From NCBI GenBank assembly GCA_037444575.1, contig JBBIME010000005.1:1-64000 (forward strand): 64,000 nucleotides of DNA. The letters run 5' to 3'. The position numbers were made by a program, and so were the translations under genes. The notes under the pieces were generated by a model, which saw only the letters and a program-made list of their open reading frames with translations, searched no databases and had not been told where the DNA came from. Source of the stretch: Bacteriovorax sp037444575. Its GTDB lineage: Bacteria > Bdellovibrionota > Bacteriovoracia > Bacteriovoracales > Bacteriovoracaceae. Position 1 is the stretch's first letter. Each line of letters starts with the position of its first letter. Of the stretch, positions 8,228-17,242 are shown one piece after another.

Positions 8228-9307
8228 ATGTCTATTCAAAAAACTTCATTGCATGAAGAGCATCTTTCATTAAACGCCAAAATGGCTCCTTTTGCAGGCT
8301 TTGACATGCCTTTGCAGTACTCTTCCGTAAAAGAAGAAGTACAAGCTGTCAGAGGTAATGCAGGTGTATTTGATGTAAGTCACATGGGCGAATTTTTGGT
8401 TGAAGGTCCTGATGCTGTAAAATTCGTTGATTACATCATGACGAATGATTTTAAAAACGCAGAAATGTTAAAAGCTGTTTACTCTCCACTTTGTCGAGAC
8501 AATGGAACAGTTATTGATGACATGATTGCTTATAAGTTAGCTGAAAACCGCATTCTTATTTGCGTAAATGCTTCTAACATAAAAAAAGATTGGGATTGGA
8601 TTAGCACCAAAACTTCAAATTTTAATATCAAATTGGAAAACCATTCAGATGATTACTCTCTGCTTGCTATTCAAGGCCCTGAAGCAGAAAACATTTTAAA
8701 AAAGGCCGGTATCTTAACTGGATCTCAGTCTTTTCCATATTATTCAATTCTAGAAACAACTCACCAAGGCGAAAAATTAATTATCGCTCGCACTGGATAT
8801 ACAGGGGAAGATGGTTTTGAAGTTTTTTCAAGCCATGTTTTTGCTAAAAAATTCTGGAAGCAATTGCTTGAAATGGGAGTTAAGCCTTGCGGACTCGCAG
8901 CACGCGATGTTTTACGCTTAGAGGTTTGCTACCCTCTTTACGGGCACGAACTAAACGATGAAATTACTCCACTTGATGCAGGCCTTGCTTGGACAGTGAA
9001 GCTCAATAAAGAAAATTTCATTGGTAAATCTGCTCTTGCTGAATACAAACCACGTTTTCAATTAGTAAAATTATCGCTTGAAAGAGGGATTCCTAGAGAG
9101 GGTTACGCTGTTTTAGACAGTGCCAATAACACAATTGGAAAAGTTACTTCAGGCACAATGTCTGTAGTAACTGGAAAAGGTATTGCAATGGCACTAATTG
9201 AAAAAGAAAAAATTCCAAGTGACAAAAAATATCTAATCAATATTCGAAATACAAACTATGAAGCAAATTTCCACTCAAAAGCTTTTATTACGGGAGGACA
9301 CAAATAA
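8228..9307 (+). CDS. gcvT: Glycine cleavage system T protein (aminomethyltransferase)
   Basis: Transfers the methylene carbon of glycine from the H-protein lipoyl arm to tetrahydrofolate and releases ammonia. The 359 residues match GcvT. Characteristic segments are the FDVSHMGEF motif near residue 47, TGYTGEDGFEVF, the GLAARDVLRLEVCYPLYGHE region and C-terminal GKVTSG. It has a GAGA ribosome binding site, lies between folD and gcvH, and overlaps gcvH by one base (TAATG). No gcvP lies next to it. Confidence 0.97.
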   Translation: MSIQKTSLHEEHLSLNAKMAPFAGFDMPLQYSSVKEEVQAVRGNAGVFDVSHMGEFLVEGPDAVKFVDYIMTNDFKNAEMLKAVYSPLCRDNGTVIDDMIAYKLAENRILICVNASNIKKDWDWISTKTSNFNIKLENHSDDYSLLAIQGPEAENILKKAGILTGSQSFPYYSILETTHQGEKLIIARTGYTGEDGFEVFSSHVFAKKFWKQLLEMGVKPCGLAARDVLRLEVCYPLYGHELNDEITPLDAGLAWTVKLNKENFIGKSALAEYKPRFQLVKLSLERGIPREGYAVLDSANNTIGKVTSGTMSVVTGKGIAMALIEKEKIPSDKKYLINIRNTNYEANFHSKAFITGGHK

Positions 9308-9696
9308 TGGCTCACAATATTCCATCAGAACTAAAATACACTAAAGACCATGAATGGGCCCAAATTGAAGGTGACACTGCAGTTATCGGTATCACTGATT
9401 TCGCTCAATCAGCACTTGGCGATATTGTTTTCGTTGAACTACCAGAAGTAGGAAAAACATTAACTTCTCACCAAACTTTCGGTGTTGTTGAATCAATTAA
9501 ATCTGTAAGTGACCTTTACTCTCCTGTTTCAGGAACAGTTATTGAAGTTAATTCAGGACTTCAGAACACTCCTGAACTTTGCAACGCTGAACCATATGGA
9601 TCTGCATGGATGATTAAAGTAAAACTTAGCAACGCTCAAGAAGTGAGCTCTCTTTTATCTGCATCTGATTATCAAAATTTTCTTTCTACATTGTAA
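9307..9696 (+). CDS. gcvH: Glycine cleavage system H protein
   Basis: Lipoyl carrier protein shuttling the aminomethyl group between GcvP, GcvT and the lipoamide dehydrogenase. The 129 residues match GcvH. The lipoylation site is Lys65 in VVESIKSVSDLYSP, within a lipoyl beta-barrel. The start is coupled to the gcvT stop. It is the last gene of folD-gcvT-gcvH, followed by a hairpin at 9713-9736. Confidence 0.97.
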   Translation: MAHNIPSELKYTKDHEWAQIEGDTAVIGITDFAQSALGDIVFVELPEVGKTLTSHQTFGVVESIKSVSDLYSPVSGTVIEVNSGLQNTPELCNAEPYGSAWMIKVKLSNAQEVSSLLSASDYQNFLSTL

Positions 9697-9712
9697 TTAT
9701 CTAAAATATTGG

Positions 9713-9749
9713 CGGAATGTTAGGCTTAGCATTCCGTCATTTCTTCTTT
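9713..9749 (+). terminator. Likely terminator after gcvH
   Basis: Inverted repeat CGGAATG/CATTCCG (9713-9719 and 9730-9736) extended by inner pairs around a GGCT loop, followed by a T-rich but interrupted tract. Position immediately after gcvH supports a terminator; the weak U tract lowers confidence. The rest of the gap to 9935 is A/T homopolymer-rich with nothing else clear. Confidence 0.5.
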
Positions 9750-9935
9750 GCAACAAAAAAAAATTTAATTTTTCCTTTTTTTCTGATTTTTTACTGTGTT
9801 TTTTTTATTCACACCGATTGATTTCTTAGAAAAAATTTTTATTTAAAAAATTCTTTACGGAATTTATCAAACACTTCATACTCACCAACACCTTAAACAA
9901 TAAAACTTTTTTTTGAGATAGGATTCATTATAAAT

Positions 9936-10232
9936 ATGATCTCTGATAAACAGGTCGCTATTCAGCTTCTTAATACTGCTGTTATTAAGAGCAAAGAAAA
10001 AAGAATCAACGCTACATACGAAGAGAGATTGGCAAAAATTTGTAATTCTCCCGTTATGAATGCCCTTTTAGTAGCAGTCGATCATCTTTCTGAAGAACAA
10101 AAAGTTTCAAAAGATCATGCAGCTGTTGAGCTCATTGAAACAATCAGAGAGCTTGATTCAATCTGGAATGATTACGTTTTAATGGAAGGTATTGGTAAAT
10201 TAAAAGATCTTCTTAAAAATAATATTCACTAA
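9936..10232 (+). CDS. Small helical protein of unknown function
   Basis: A 98-residue acidic/basic mixed protein, predicted almost entirely helical, with no signal peptide or membrane segment. No family is recognised. It stands alone behind an AT-rich 240-base gap; an AGGA lies 13 bases upstream of the ATG, farther than usual. Its 3' end overlaps the convergent TonB-like gene by 4 bases. Codon use matches its neighbours, so it is probably a real gene. Confidence 0.65.
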   Translation: MISDKQVAIQLLNTAVIKSKEKRINATYEERLAKICNSPVMNALLVAVDHLSEEQKVSKDHAAVELIETIRELDSIWNDYVLMEGIGKLKDLLKNNIH

Positions 10233-11257
10233 CTTTTTACAACAAATCCCCATTGAATTACGGCCCTGCCACCAACAATCAAACCTTTCGGAGGGTTTGG
10301 AAATGGGCCGGCTTTATTAAAGGACTCGACCGCTGCTTGGTCGAGTTCTCTTACACCGCTTGTCCCATCAATTTTAATTTCTAGGATATTTCCACGATCA
10401 TCTAGAGTAACAGTAATGGCGGTGATTAGATTGTCACTCGCAGGAAGCCTTCTTCCAGACTTATAAAGATTTTTTGCCTTGCTCTGAATTGAACTTCCCC
10501 AATACTGCTCAAGTTTTTGGCGAATGCGATGATAAAATCCATAATACTTAAATTCGGTTGTATTTAAATTGGTCATATCTCCAAGTGGGACGTCTTCCAC
10601 AAAGTCATTATTACGTGCCAATCCAGTTGAATCAGTGCTTCCGCGCTCAACTCCCAGACCTGCTACTTTTTTAGATTCTGAGGCCATCTTGCGATTCACC
10701 TCTTCAACTGCTGCAGCTTGAGCCTTCTCATCATCTTCAGGTTTTGAAATTTTAACTCCACCCAAATCGCTTAGACTTAAGCTTTTAGGGTGTACCTCTT
10801 TAGCCTCTTTAGCCTTTTTAACCTCGGCAACTTTTTTAGGGGCTATAGCAGGCTCAGTCATTTGATTTTGAACTGCTTCTGATCCTAGTTTATTTCCCAT
10901 GCCTGCTTTTTTGAAAGCTCCGTTAAGCGCTGCCATCGTTTGGCGATCGAAAGTCTGATCTGCTTCACCTGCAAAACGAGATTCCTTAGGTCGCTCTTTT
11001 TTGCCATTTAGTTCGTTGGCCACAATTTGATTGTTTTTAATATCTTTGATTGCCTGAAGTTGTTTTGGCGTTATGAATTTTACAGAATCGAGTCTTATAG
11101 AACGATCAACATTTGAAATTGAATGATGAGCTAGTTCAGAAGAAAACGTTTTCGGCTGAATGCTTTTATAAACATATGAGAGCGCAAACGTGTGAAGCAC
11201 TAGCGAGAAGATAAGCGCGAAAGAATATCGAGATTTCTCTTTTTCTGTATACTTCAT
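10229..11257 (-). CDS. TonB/TolA-like energy-transducing protein
   Basis: 342-residue inner-membrane-anchored periplasmic protein. It has a short basic N-terminus, one membrane helix (about residues 10-30), a long Lys/Ala/Glu-rich spacer (about 130-200) and a C-terminal TonB-type domain. In that domain TLDDRGNILEIKIDGTSG and LDQAAVESFNKAGPFPNPP match the TonB_C consensus. Such proteins couple proton-motive force to outer-membrane machines. There is no ExbB/ExbD or TolQ/TolR neighbour, so the partner is unknown. It lies 110 bases upstream (in genome order) of PBP1A and may be transcribed after it. Confidence 0.75.
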   Translation of the reverse strand: MKYTEKEKSRYSFALIFSLVLHTFALSYVYKSIQPKTFSSELAHHSISNVDRSIRLDSVKFITPKQLQAIKDIKNNQIVANELNGKKERPKESRFAGEADQTFDRQTMAALNGAFKKAGMGNKLGSEAVQNQMTEPAIAPKKVAEVKKAKEAKEVHPKSLSLSDLGGVKISKPEDDEKAQAAAVEEVNRKMASESKKVAGLGVERGSTDSTGLARNNDFVEDVPLGDMTNLNTTEFKYYGFYHRIRQKLEQYWGSSIQSKAKNLYKSGRRLPASDNLITAITVTLDDRGNILEIKIDGTSGVRELDQAAVESFNKAGPFPNPPKGLIVGGRAVIQWGFVVKS

Positions 11258-11367
11258 TTTTCTTCCTTAAAAACAATTGAAGTTTCTAGCCTTATTATCG
11301 GCAGTTTGGAGGAAAAAGATTAGGCCCAATATCCCATTCGCCATTAGCAATTGATCAACAAAATCAG

Positions 11368-14064
11368 CTATTGATTTTCAAAGTACTCGTCATCGCCTAG
11401 GGGTCTGGTTTTAGGTACTGCTGGCGCATTTCCTGATCCAATTGCTCCCGGAGCGATGTCACTTGCTTCGGCAAAAGACTCTACAATGGCCCCAGGGGAA
11501 TTAGGTGCTACTCTTCGTCCAGTTTCCTTATTGATCCATGCTTGAGTAATTCCAACTGGCATTTCAAAAGGCTGGTCTCCGAATTTTTTTATGTTCGCTC
11601 TCATGTATTCCTTCCAAACAGGAAGGGCCGAGCGAGCTCCCGTTTCTCCATGGCCTAACGTCTTATTGTCATCAAAGCCGGCCCAAACGGCAGTCACGAC
11701 ATTCGAAGTGAAGCCTACAAACCAAGCATCGACATAGTCATTTGTGGTACCCGTTTTTCCGGCGATATTTGGACTTAAATCTCTAGCAGAAGCTGCCGTT
11801 CCTGAGGTAACAACCCCTTTCATTAAGCCTGTCATTACGTAGGCTAAGCGTGGATCATAGACTTGTTTATCTCCAAGTGTTTTCTGGAATGGATTTGTAA
11901 CTTCCGCGACAGGTGTATCTTTTTTCTCTTTATCAGTGTCCTTATCTGTTTCACCTGGAATTTTCATATCGTCCGAGATTTCATTGATTGTATATTTTTT
12001 TCCATCGCGATCAACAACTGAAAGTATCGCTTTTGGCGTTACAAATTTTCCTCCATTTGGAAAAATGGCGTAGGTTGAAACCATATCTCTTGGGCTCACA
12101 CCAAATGTTCCTAGAGCAATACTTAAATTGCTTTCAAGTTTTGCATTAAATCCAATGCGATCAACAAATTTTAGAATTGTTCCAACTCCGACTTTGTCTG
12201 CCATCTTAATCGTTGGAATATTTCTCGATTCTTCCAATGCCGTTCGCATTGTCACTGGACCTTTGTAATCGCCCTCGTAATTTTTTGGCTTCCAGCTTGA
12301 TGCAGAATCAAATCCAGGAAGGGCTTCAGGAGTATCCATAATTATGGTTGCTGGGTTATACCCATGCTCTAAAGCTGCAGCGTAAAGAATTGGCTTGAAA
12401 GATGAACCAGGCTGACGTTTTGCTTGAACAACACGATTAAACTTCGAAGTTTTAAAATCATTTCCTCCAACATAGCTGATGATTTCCCCTGTACGCGCAT
12501 CAATTGAAAAAAGTGCACCTTGAACTTCAGGAACTTGATCGAGAGAGCATACGATATATTTTTGACTCTTAATTACGCTCGCATTCTTTGATTTGTTTAA
12601 ATTAACAGTTCCGTCTTTTCCAAGGTAACCAGCAATTCCAGAGGACTTCTTAACAAGTTGAACGTGAATTAAATCACCCTCTTTCAAAATCGTAGAGGGC
12701 TTCGTCACTTCTTGGTAATAAGCAGTGTTTTCACTGATACTTCTCTTGTGTGCCCATTTAAAATTATCAAATGGAATAATCCCTGGTGAGCCTGCAAGTG
12801 AAATATAGATAAGATGAAGAGCATCATCAACTTTTGTTACAACCGCTTCATACTGGGTATTTGATTCTAGAACGTTGGGTAGATCATCTTTATCATTTAA
12901 ACCAGGAGAAAAATGTTCATCTTTAATTGCTTCAGCAACTTTCTTTTCTTCATCTTTAAATTGATCGTAATCTTTTTCTTTAAAATTAAATTCAAAAACT
13001 TTTTCGCTAGCATCGTTGATTGTAAAAAATGCTGAGCGCTTTTTATAAATATTTTTACGATTTTCTTTTTCAAACTTATCAAACTCATCATTGCCGATAT
13101 GAGCAAATGGCCCCTTATATCCTTGGCGCTTATCTATTTCTTTAATTCCTTTTGTAACCTGTTCCTCTGCAACCTTCTGAAGCTCCCAATCAAGAGTCGT
13201 TTTGACCTTAAAGCCATCAACTAAAAATGCTTTTTCGCCAACAGAATCCACAACCTTTTGACGAACCCACTCAGTGAAATAACCTGCTCTCAATTCATCT
13301 TCGCGAATTCGATAAACAGTTTTTTCTTTTAGCGATTGTTCAAACTGAGCTTTAGTGATTTTTCCAAGCTTATACATTCTCTCAAGAACGTAATGCTGTC
13401 TCATTCGAGCCGCTTGAGGCTTTACATAGGGCGAATATTTTCCAGGAGCAACGAGAAGACCTGCTAGCATCGCAGCTTCAGCAACTGTTATGTCTTTTAA
13501 TTCTTTATTGTAATATCCATGGGCCGCAGCTTTTACTCCGTAATACCCACCACCAAGATAAACTTGGTTAAGATAGAGATGAAGAATTTCTTTTTTATTA
13601 AGTTTTTCTTCAATTCGTTGAGCAAGAATAAAATCTTTAATTTTTCTCGTAAACGAGCGTTCGGAAGTTAAGAGCAGTGATTTTGCCACCTGCTGAGTAA
13701 TTGTACTTCCCCCTTGCACCACTTTTCCTGCTCTAAAGTTTGCAAACATCGCTCTGGCCAATCCCCAGTAATCAACCCCTTTGTGTTCAAAAAACTTATC
13801 ATCTTCTGCAGAAAGAAATGCATCAATCACTCGAGCAGGAACATCTTTCATGTCCACGATTTCTCTTTTCTCCAAACCGATTTCTGCAAGCAATGCTCCA
13901 TCTTTAGAATAAATCTGAGAGGCAAGATTTGGTTTGTAATCTTGCAGCTTTTCGATTTTTGGAAGATCAAGATTGAAGTAAGCAAAGAAAACAGCCCCTG
14001 TTACTCCAGCGATAAATCCCAACCCCAAAAGAGTTAAAATAATTTTAAAAATGAGTCCTTTCAT
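11368..14064 (-). CDS. mrcA: Class A penicillin-binding protein 1A (bifunctional transglycosylase/transpeptidase)
   Basis: Peptidoglycan polymerase with one N-terminal membrane anchor; 898 residues, typical for PBP1A. The GT51 domain (about 45-220) shows EDDKFFEHKGVD with the catalytic Glu, GGSTITQQ and the RKIKDFILAQRIE segment. The transpeptidase domain has the active serine Ser554 in the SSFK tetrad (Lys557), an SRN motif and KTGTT at Lys770. An OB-like linker region separates the domains, as in E. coli PBP1A. It is preceded directly by the patatin-like lipoprotein gene (zero-base gap), suggesting one operon of xseB, the lipoprotein and PBP1A. Confidence 0.95.
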   Translation of the reverse strand: MKGLIFKIILTLLGLGFIAGVTGAVFFAYFNLDLPKIEKLQDYKPNLASQIYSKDGALLAEIGLEKREIVDMKDVPARVIDAFLSAEDDKFFEHKGVDYWGLARAMFANFRAGKVVQGGSTITQQVAKSLLLTSERSFTRKIKDFILAQRIEEKLNKKEILHLYLNQVYLGGGYYGVKAAAHGYYNKELKDITVAEAAMLAGLLVAPGKYSPYVKPQAARMRQHYVLERMYKLGKITKAQFEQSLKEKTVYRIREDELRAGYFTEWVRQKVVDSVGEKAFLVDGFKVKTTLDWELQKVAEEQVTKGIKEIDKRQGYKGPFAHIGNDEFDKFEKENRKNIYKKRSAFFTINDASEKVFEFNFKEKDYDQFKDEEKKVAEAIKDEHFSPGLNDKDDLPNVLESNTQYEAVVTKVDDALHLIYISLAGSPGIIPFDNFKWAHKRSISENTAYYQEVTKPSTILKEGDLIHVQLVKKSSGIAGYLGKDGTVNLNKSKNASVIKSQKYIVCSLDQVPEVQGALFSIDARTGEIISYVGGNDFKTSKFNRVVQAKRQPGSSFKPILYAAALEHGYNPATIIMDTPEALPGFDSASSWKPKNYEGDYKGPVTMRTALEESRNIPTIKMADKVGVGTILKFVDRIGFNAKLESNLSIALGTFGVSPRDMVSTYAIFPNGGKFVTPKAILSVVDRDGKKYTINEISDDMKIPGETDKDTDKEKKDTPVAEVTNPFQKTLGDKQVYDPRLAYVMTGLMKGVVTSGTAASARDLSPNIAGKTGTTNDYVDAWFVGFTSNVVTAVWAGFDDNKTLGHGETGARSALPVWKEYMRANIKKFGDQPFEMPVGITQAWINKETGRRVAPNSPGAIVESFAEASDIAPGAIGSGNAPAVPKTRPLGDDEYFENQ

Positions 14065-15084
14065 TTATTCGTTTCCTAAATTAGATATACTATCAATTTT
14101 TTCGTGTATTTTTTTTAAAAGTACTGGCGTTTGTTTTTGCATATACTCATATAATCTCTGCAAAAAAAGTGGTCCGTCTTTTGTCGAGTCTAAATTCATT
14201 GAAGAGAGAGGAAGAGTAACACTATAATCAAAATCCCTTCTTTCCTTTTGAATATGTCCAGCAGTTACACCATAGACACCAATCAAAAATTCATTAGGAC
14301 TATCAAAATCAAACTTGGCACCTAAAACATCTGCCGCAATCGTAAATTCTGCTCCCAATCCTCTAAGTAAACGAGCATTAAAAACTTCTTTTTCAAAGGC
14401 AGTTGAATATTTCTGACCAGTTTTTGAAACTGCAAAATTATTTGAAAGCTTTAAGTTAAGTAAAAGGAGATCTCTAATATTTCCCTTATCAAAGTAGTAT
14501 GTTTTTTTTGTGTTGTGGTCATAGAGAGTAAGAAAGAGCTTTCTCTTTGTATCTTGAATATTGATATTTCTAAATTTCATTAAAAGAGCTTTATCTACTT
14601 CATTTATCCAATCTTGATCATAAGGCTTATTTTTTTTCTTCTCTTTAAAGTATTTGTAAAAATTCCATTCGATTACTTCTGGGGTCATCCCTGTTGCGTA
14701 CATCGCTGCAACGATGGCACCAAAACCAGTTCCAGTAATTATGTCTGGGGCAATGTTTTGGCGCTCAAGAATCTTAAGGAAAGAAACATAATTAATGGTC
14801 CTATAGATACCAGGCCCTAAACTTAGACCAATTCTTAATTTTTTTGTTTCACCCCGTGGCGTTTCGACTGCCTCTGTGTTTGAAAAGACGTCTCCCCCAT
14901 GCTCACCAACTCTTACTGTTTCCTCTTGAGGGACAACCTCAACAGGTTTCTCGGTTTGGTGATCATTTAGTTTTGCATCAACCTTATCTGGGCTTACTCT
15001 CCCATATTTATTATGTGTGCTCTTAATTGATGAACAACTAGCGATGAAAAAAATAATCAAAATAAGAGAGAGTAACTTATTCAT
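14065..15084 (-). CDS. Patatin-like lipoprotein with the catalytic serine replaced
   Basis: 339-residue predicted lipoprotein: a hydrophobic N-terminus ends in a lipobox (FIASC, Cys17). After a low-complexity linker (about 20-80), residues 82-135 align with the start of patatin phospholipases, but both active-site elements are altered. The glycine-rich oxyanion loop reads GLSLGPGIYR instead of GxGGxRG. The nucleophile elbow reads GTGFG (118-122) where GxSxG is required: Gly120 is encoded GGT. The later Asp-Gly/Ala motif is also not evident. It is therefore probably a non-enzymatic patatin-fold protein at an envelope membrane, in an operon with PBP1A. Confidence 0.75.
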   Translation of the reverse strand: MNKLLSLILIIFFIASCSSIKSTHNKYGRVSPDKVDAKLNDHQTEKPVEVVPQEETVRVGEHGGDVFSNTEAVETPRGETKKLRIGLSLGPGIYRTINYVSFLKILERQNIAPDIITGTGFGAIVAAMYATGMTPEVIEWNFYKYFKEKKKNKPYDQDWINEVDKALLMKFRNINIQDTKRKLFLTLYDHNTKKTYYFDKGNIRDLLLLNLKLSNNFAVSKTGQKYSTAFEKEVFNARLLRGLGAEFTIAADVLGAKFDFDSPNEFLIGVYGVTAGHIQKERRDFDYSVTLPLSSMNLDSTKDGPLFLQRLYEYMQKQTPVLLKKIHEKIDSISNLGNE

Positions 15085-15092
15085 TAAATTCC

Positions 15093-15299
15093 TTAGAATT
15101 CTTCTTCTTTTAAGCTTTCAGTAAGAATAGAAATTTTTTTCTCAGCAACAGAAAGCTGCTCTTTGCATTCTTTATAAAGCTTAGTTCCAATTTCAAATTG
15201 CGCTAAACTTTGCTCAAGGCCAAAGTCTCCCGACTCTAATTTGCTGACAATTGATTCTAATTCTTTTAATGATTCTTCGAAATTTTTTTTGGTAGTCAT
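15093..15299 (-). CDS. xseB: Exodeoxyribonuclease VII small subunit
   Basis: 68-residue helical protein matching XseB in length and pattern (N-FEESLKELESIVSKLESG, then EQSLAQFEIGTKLYKEC). It binds the large subunit XseA to form the single-strand exonuclease. xseA is not adjacent. It is the first gene of a minus-strand run with the patatin-like lipoprotein (8-base gap) and PBP1A. A short inverted repeat (CGCTCAA/TTGAGCG, 15315-15335) sits in its leader, of unknown role. Confidence 0.92.
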   Translation of the reverse strand: MTTKKNFEESLKELESIVSKLESGDFGLEQSLAQFEIGTKLYKECKEQLSVAEKKISILTESLKEEEF

Positions 15300-15546
15300 T
15301 AAGTGCCTCCACCGCGCTCAAAAATTAATTGAGCGATTTAGACCTGTAAACTGTGTCAAAAAGACCACACTTTTTCGGCCAATTTTTCCACTTTTTTATT
15401 TTTGGATTCTCTCCTAAAGATACATTATCAACGACTTACTTGGAAGTTCTTTCAGAGGGACAAATTTACCTATGTAGGGAATTTGGCACCTTGCAAGTTA
15501 TAGTTGAGAAAGAATCTAGTTTGATCTGAAGGCGGGAGGATTAAAA

Positions 15547-16380
15547 TTGAGAGAACTTTGGGTGCCCTTATCAGGTGCAATCGCTCAACAAAGAAATGTT
15601 GAAACAATTGCTAATAATGTGGCGAACGCCAACACACCTGGTTTTAAAAAGGAACAAGTTGTATTCAAAGAATATTTGGCAGCCCTTGAAAAAGGAGACG
15701 CGCAAATCGATCTTCCCCAAAAAGAGTGGAAGTCTGAGGATTTTTATCGCAGCTATAATGCTGAAGATGCCTTTGTTAAAGTTGATGGTACATATACACT
15801 TCATGAGCAAGGACAGCTTTCTCCAACTGGAAACGCTTTCGACAATGCAATTAATGGACCTGGATTTTTTGAAGTTCTGACCCCAAACGGTGTTCGCTTT
15901 ACACGAAAAGGAACTTTCAGCATCAACAATGAAGGGAAATTAGTTACTGATCAAGGATTTTTAATTCTAAGCAAATCACCTCCTCCAACAGCTGGAGTCG
16001 ATGGAAAAATAGAAATTACAACACCTCCAGAATCGCGAGCGATCACAGTAGGAAATAATAAGTTTACTATCAATCTCGAAGGAGAGGTTTTTAGCGGGCC
16101 AAATAAAGCTGCAGACCTTTCTTTAATTGAGTTTAATGATGTTCATGCTCTGAAAAAAGAAGGCAACGCTCTTTTTATTAATCCTGATCAAAAAAATATT
16201 AAAATCGGTGAACTCAAAACGAGTGTTCATCAAGGCTTTGTTGAGCAATCCAATGTGAATGCCGTTAGTGAGATGTCTTCATTGATTAATGCCAACAGAA
16301 ACTTTGAATCGATTCAAAGAGTAATAAAGACCTACGATACAATGAGTGGGAAAGCAGTTAACGAAATATCTAAGTTCTAA
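15547..16380 (+). CDS. flgF: Flagellar basal-body rod protein FlgF
   Basis: Proximal/distal rod component exported by the flagellar type III system. It is 277 residues with the conserved N-terminal rod motif NNVANANTPGFKKE and a C-terminal flagellar motif (SSLINANRNFESIQRVIKTYDTM). The start codon is TTG behind a strong GGGAGG site. It opens the plus-strand flagellar operon. FlgF is chosen over FlgG because a clear FlgG follows; the two are paralogues, so the assignment rests on order and length. Confidence 0.88.
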   Translation: MRELWVPLSGAIAQQRNVETIANNVANANTPGFKKEQVVFKEYLAALEKGDAQIDLPQKEWKSEDFYRSYNAEDAFVKVDGTYTLHEQGQLSPTGNAFDNAINGPGFFEVLTPNGVRFTRKGTFSINNEGKLVTDQGFLILSKSPPPTAGVDGKIEITTPPESRAITVGNNKFTINLEGEVFSGPNKAADLSLIEFNDVHALKKEGNALFINPDQKNIKIGELKTSVHQGFVEQSNVNAVSEMSSLINANRNFESIQRVIKTYDTMSGKAVNEISKF

Positions 16381-16381
16381 T

Positions 16382-17236
16382 ATGAGGTTTAGCTTGAAGA
16401 AATTAGCATTAATAGTTGTGGTCATTGGAAGTTTTAGCGAAGTCCATGCGATGATGAAAGCGCTCAGCACTGCTGCTTCTGGGATGTCGGCACAAGAAAC
16501 TTACGTCAGTACTATTTCAAACAATATCGCGAACGTTAATACTGTTGGTTTCAAGCGCGGAAGAACTGAAATTGATGATCTCGGTTATGAAACAATTCAA
16601 GAGCCAGGAGCTCGTTCATCTTCATCGACAACTTATAACGTGGGAACTCAAATCGGTTCTGGTGCGAGAGTCTCTGCGGTAAGAAAAGAATTCACTGCGG
16701 GAAGTGCCCAAGTTACGAACAACCCATTTGATCTTATGATTAATGGTGAAGGTTTCTTCGGAATTATTATGCCCAATGGTGAATTGAAGTTCACTCGCGA
16801 TGGTTCATTTAACGTCGACGCCCAAGGGACATTAGTTAACAAGCAAGGATATAAAGTTTATCCAGGTTTTACTTTCCCACCAAACACATCAAGTGTAATG
16901 ATTTCTGAAAATGGCAAAGCTGATGCTTATGTAAAAGGTCAAGCCGAACCAACTGGCGTTGGGCAAATTCCGGTTTTTACTTTCGTAAACCCTGTTGGAC
17001 TAAAATCAACAGGAGCTAACCTTTATCAAATTTCTCTCTCAAGTGGTCAGCCAATTCAAGGAATCGCTGGCGAGAGCAATGCCGGTTCACTTATGCAAGG
17101 GGCACTTGAAACTTCTAACGTGAGTCCAATGACAGAGATGACTGATCTTATTCGTGCTCAAAGAGCATATGAGATGAACTCAAAAGTAATGGGTGTTGCA
17201 GATCAGATGATGCAAACAATAAACAATATTAGATAG
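16382..17236 (+). CDS. flgG: Flagellar distal rod protein FlgG, with a signal-peptide-like N-terminal extension
   Basis: Distal rod subunit. The core starts at the Met-Met-Lys at 16451 and carries the rod motif NNIANVNTVGFKR, and the C-terminus ends with the conserved RAQRAYEMNSKVM helix. Upstream of the core the frame stays open to an ATG at 16382, one base after the flgF stop. The 23 added codons read like a Sec signal peptide: a basic n-region, a hydrophobic LALIVVVIG stretch and a VHA cleavage-like end just before the core. Neither start has a strong Shine-Dalgarno. Core FlgG identity is secure; the start (16382, 16451 or 16454) is not. Confidence 0.85.
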   Translation: MRFSLKKLALIVVVIGSFSEVHAMMKALSTAASGMSAQETYVSTISNNIANVNTVGFKRGRTEIDDLGYETIQEPGARSSSSTTYNVGTQIGSGARVSAVRKEFTAGSAQVTNNPFDLMINGEGFFGIIMPNGELKFTRDGSFNVDAQGTLVNKQGYKVYPGFTFPPNTSSVMISENGKADAYVKGQAEPTGVGQIPVFTFVNPVGLKSTGANLYQISLSSGQPIQGIAGESNAGSLMQGALETSNVSPMTEMTDLIRAQRAYEMNSKVMGVADQMMQTINNIR

Positions 17237-17242
17237 ATCGAG

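Noticed and set aside
15484..15496. TTGGCACCTTGC resembling a sigma-54 promoter upstream of flgF
   Set aside because: The -24-like TTGGCAC is perfect, but the TTGC follows with only about half the required spacing, so GG and GC are not 10 bases apart.
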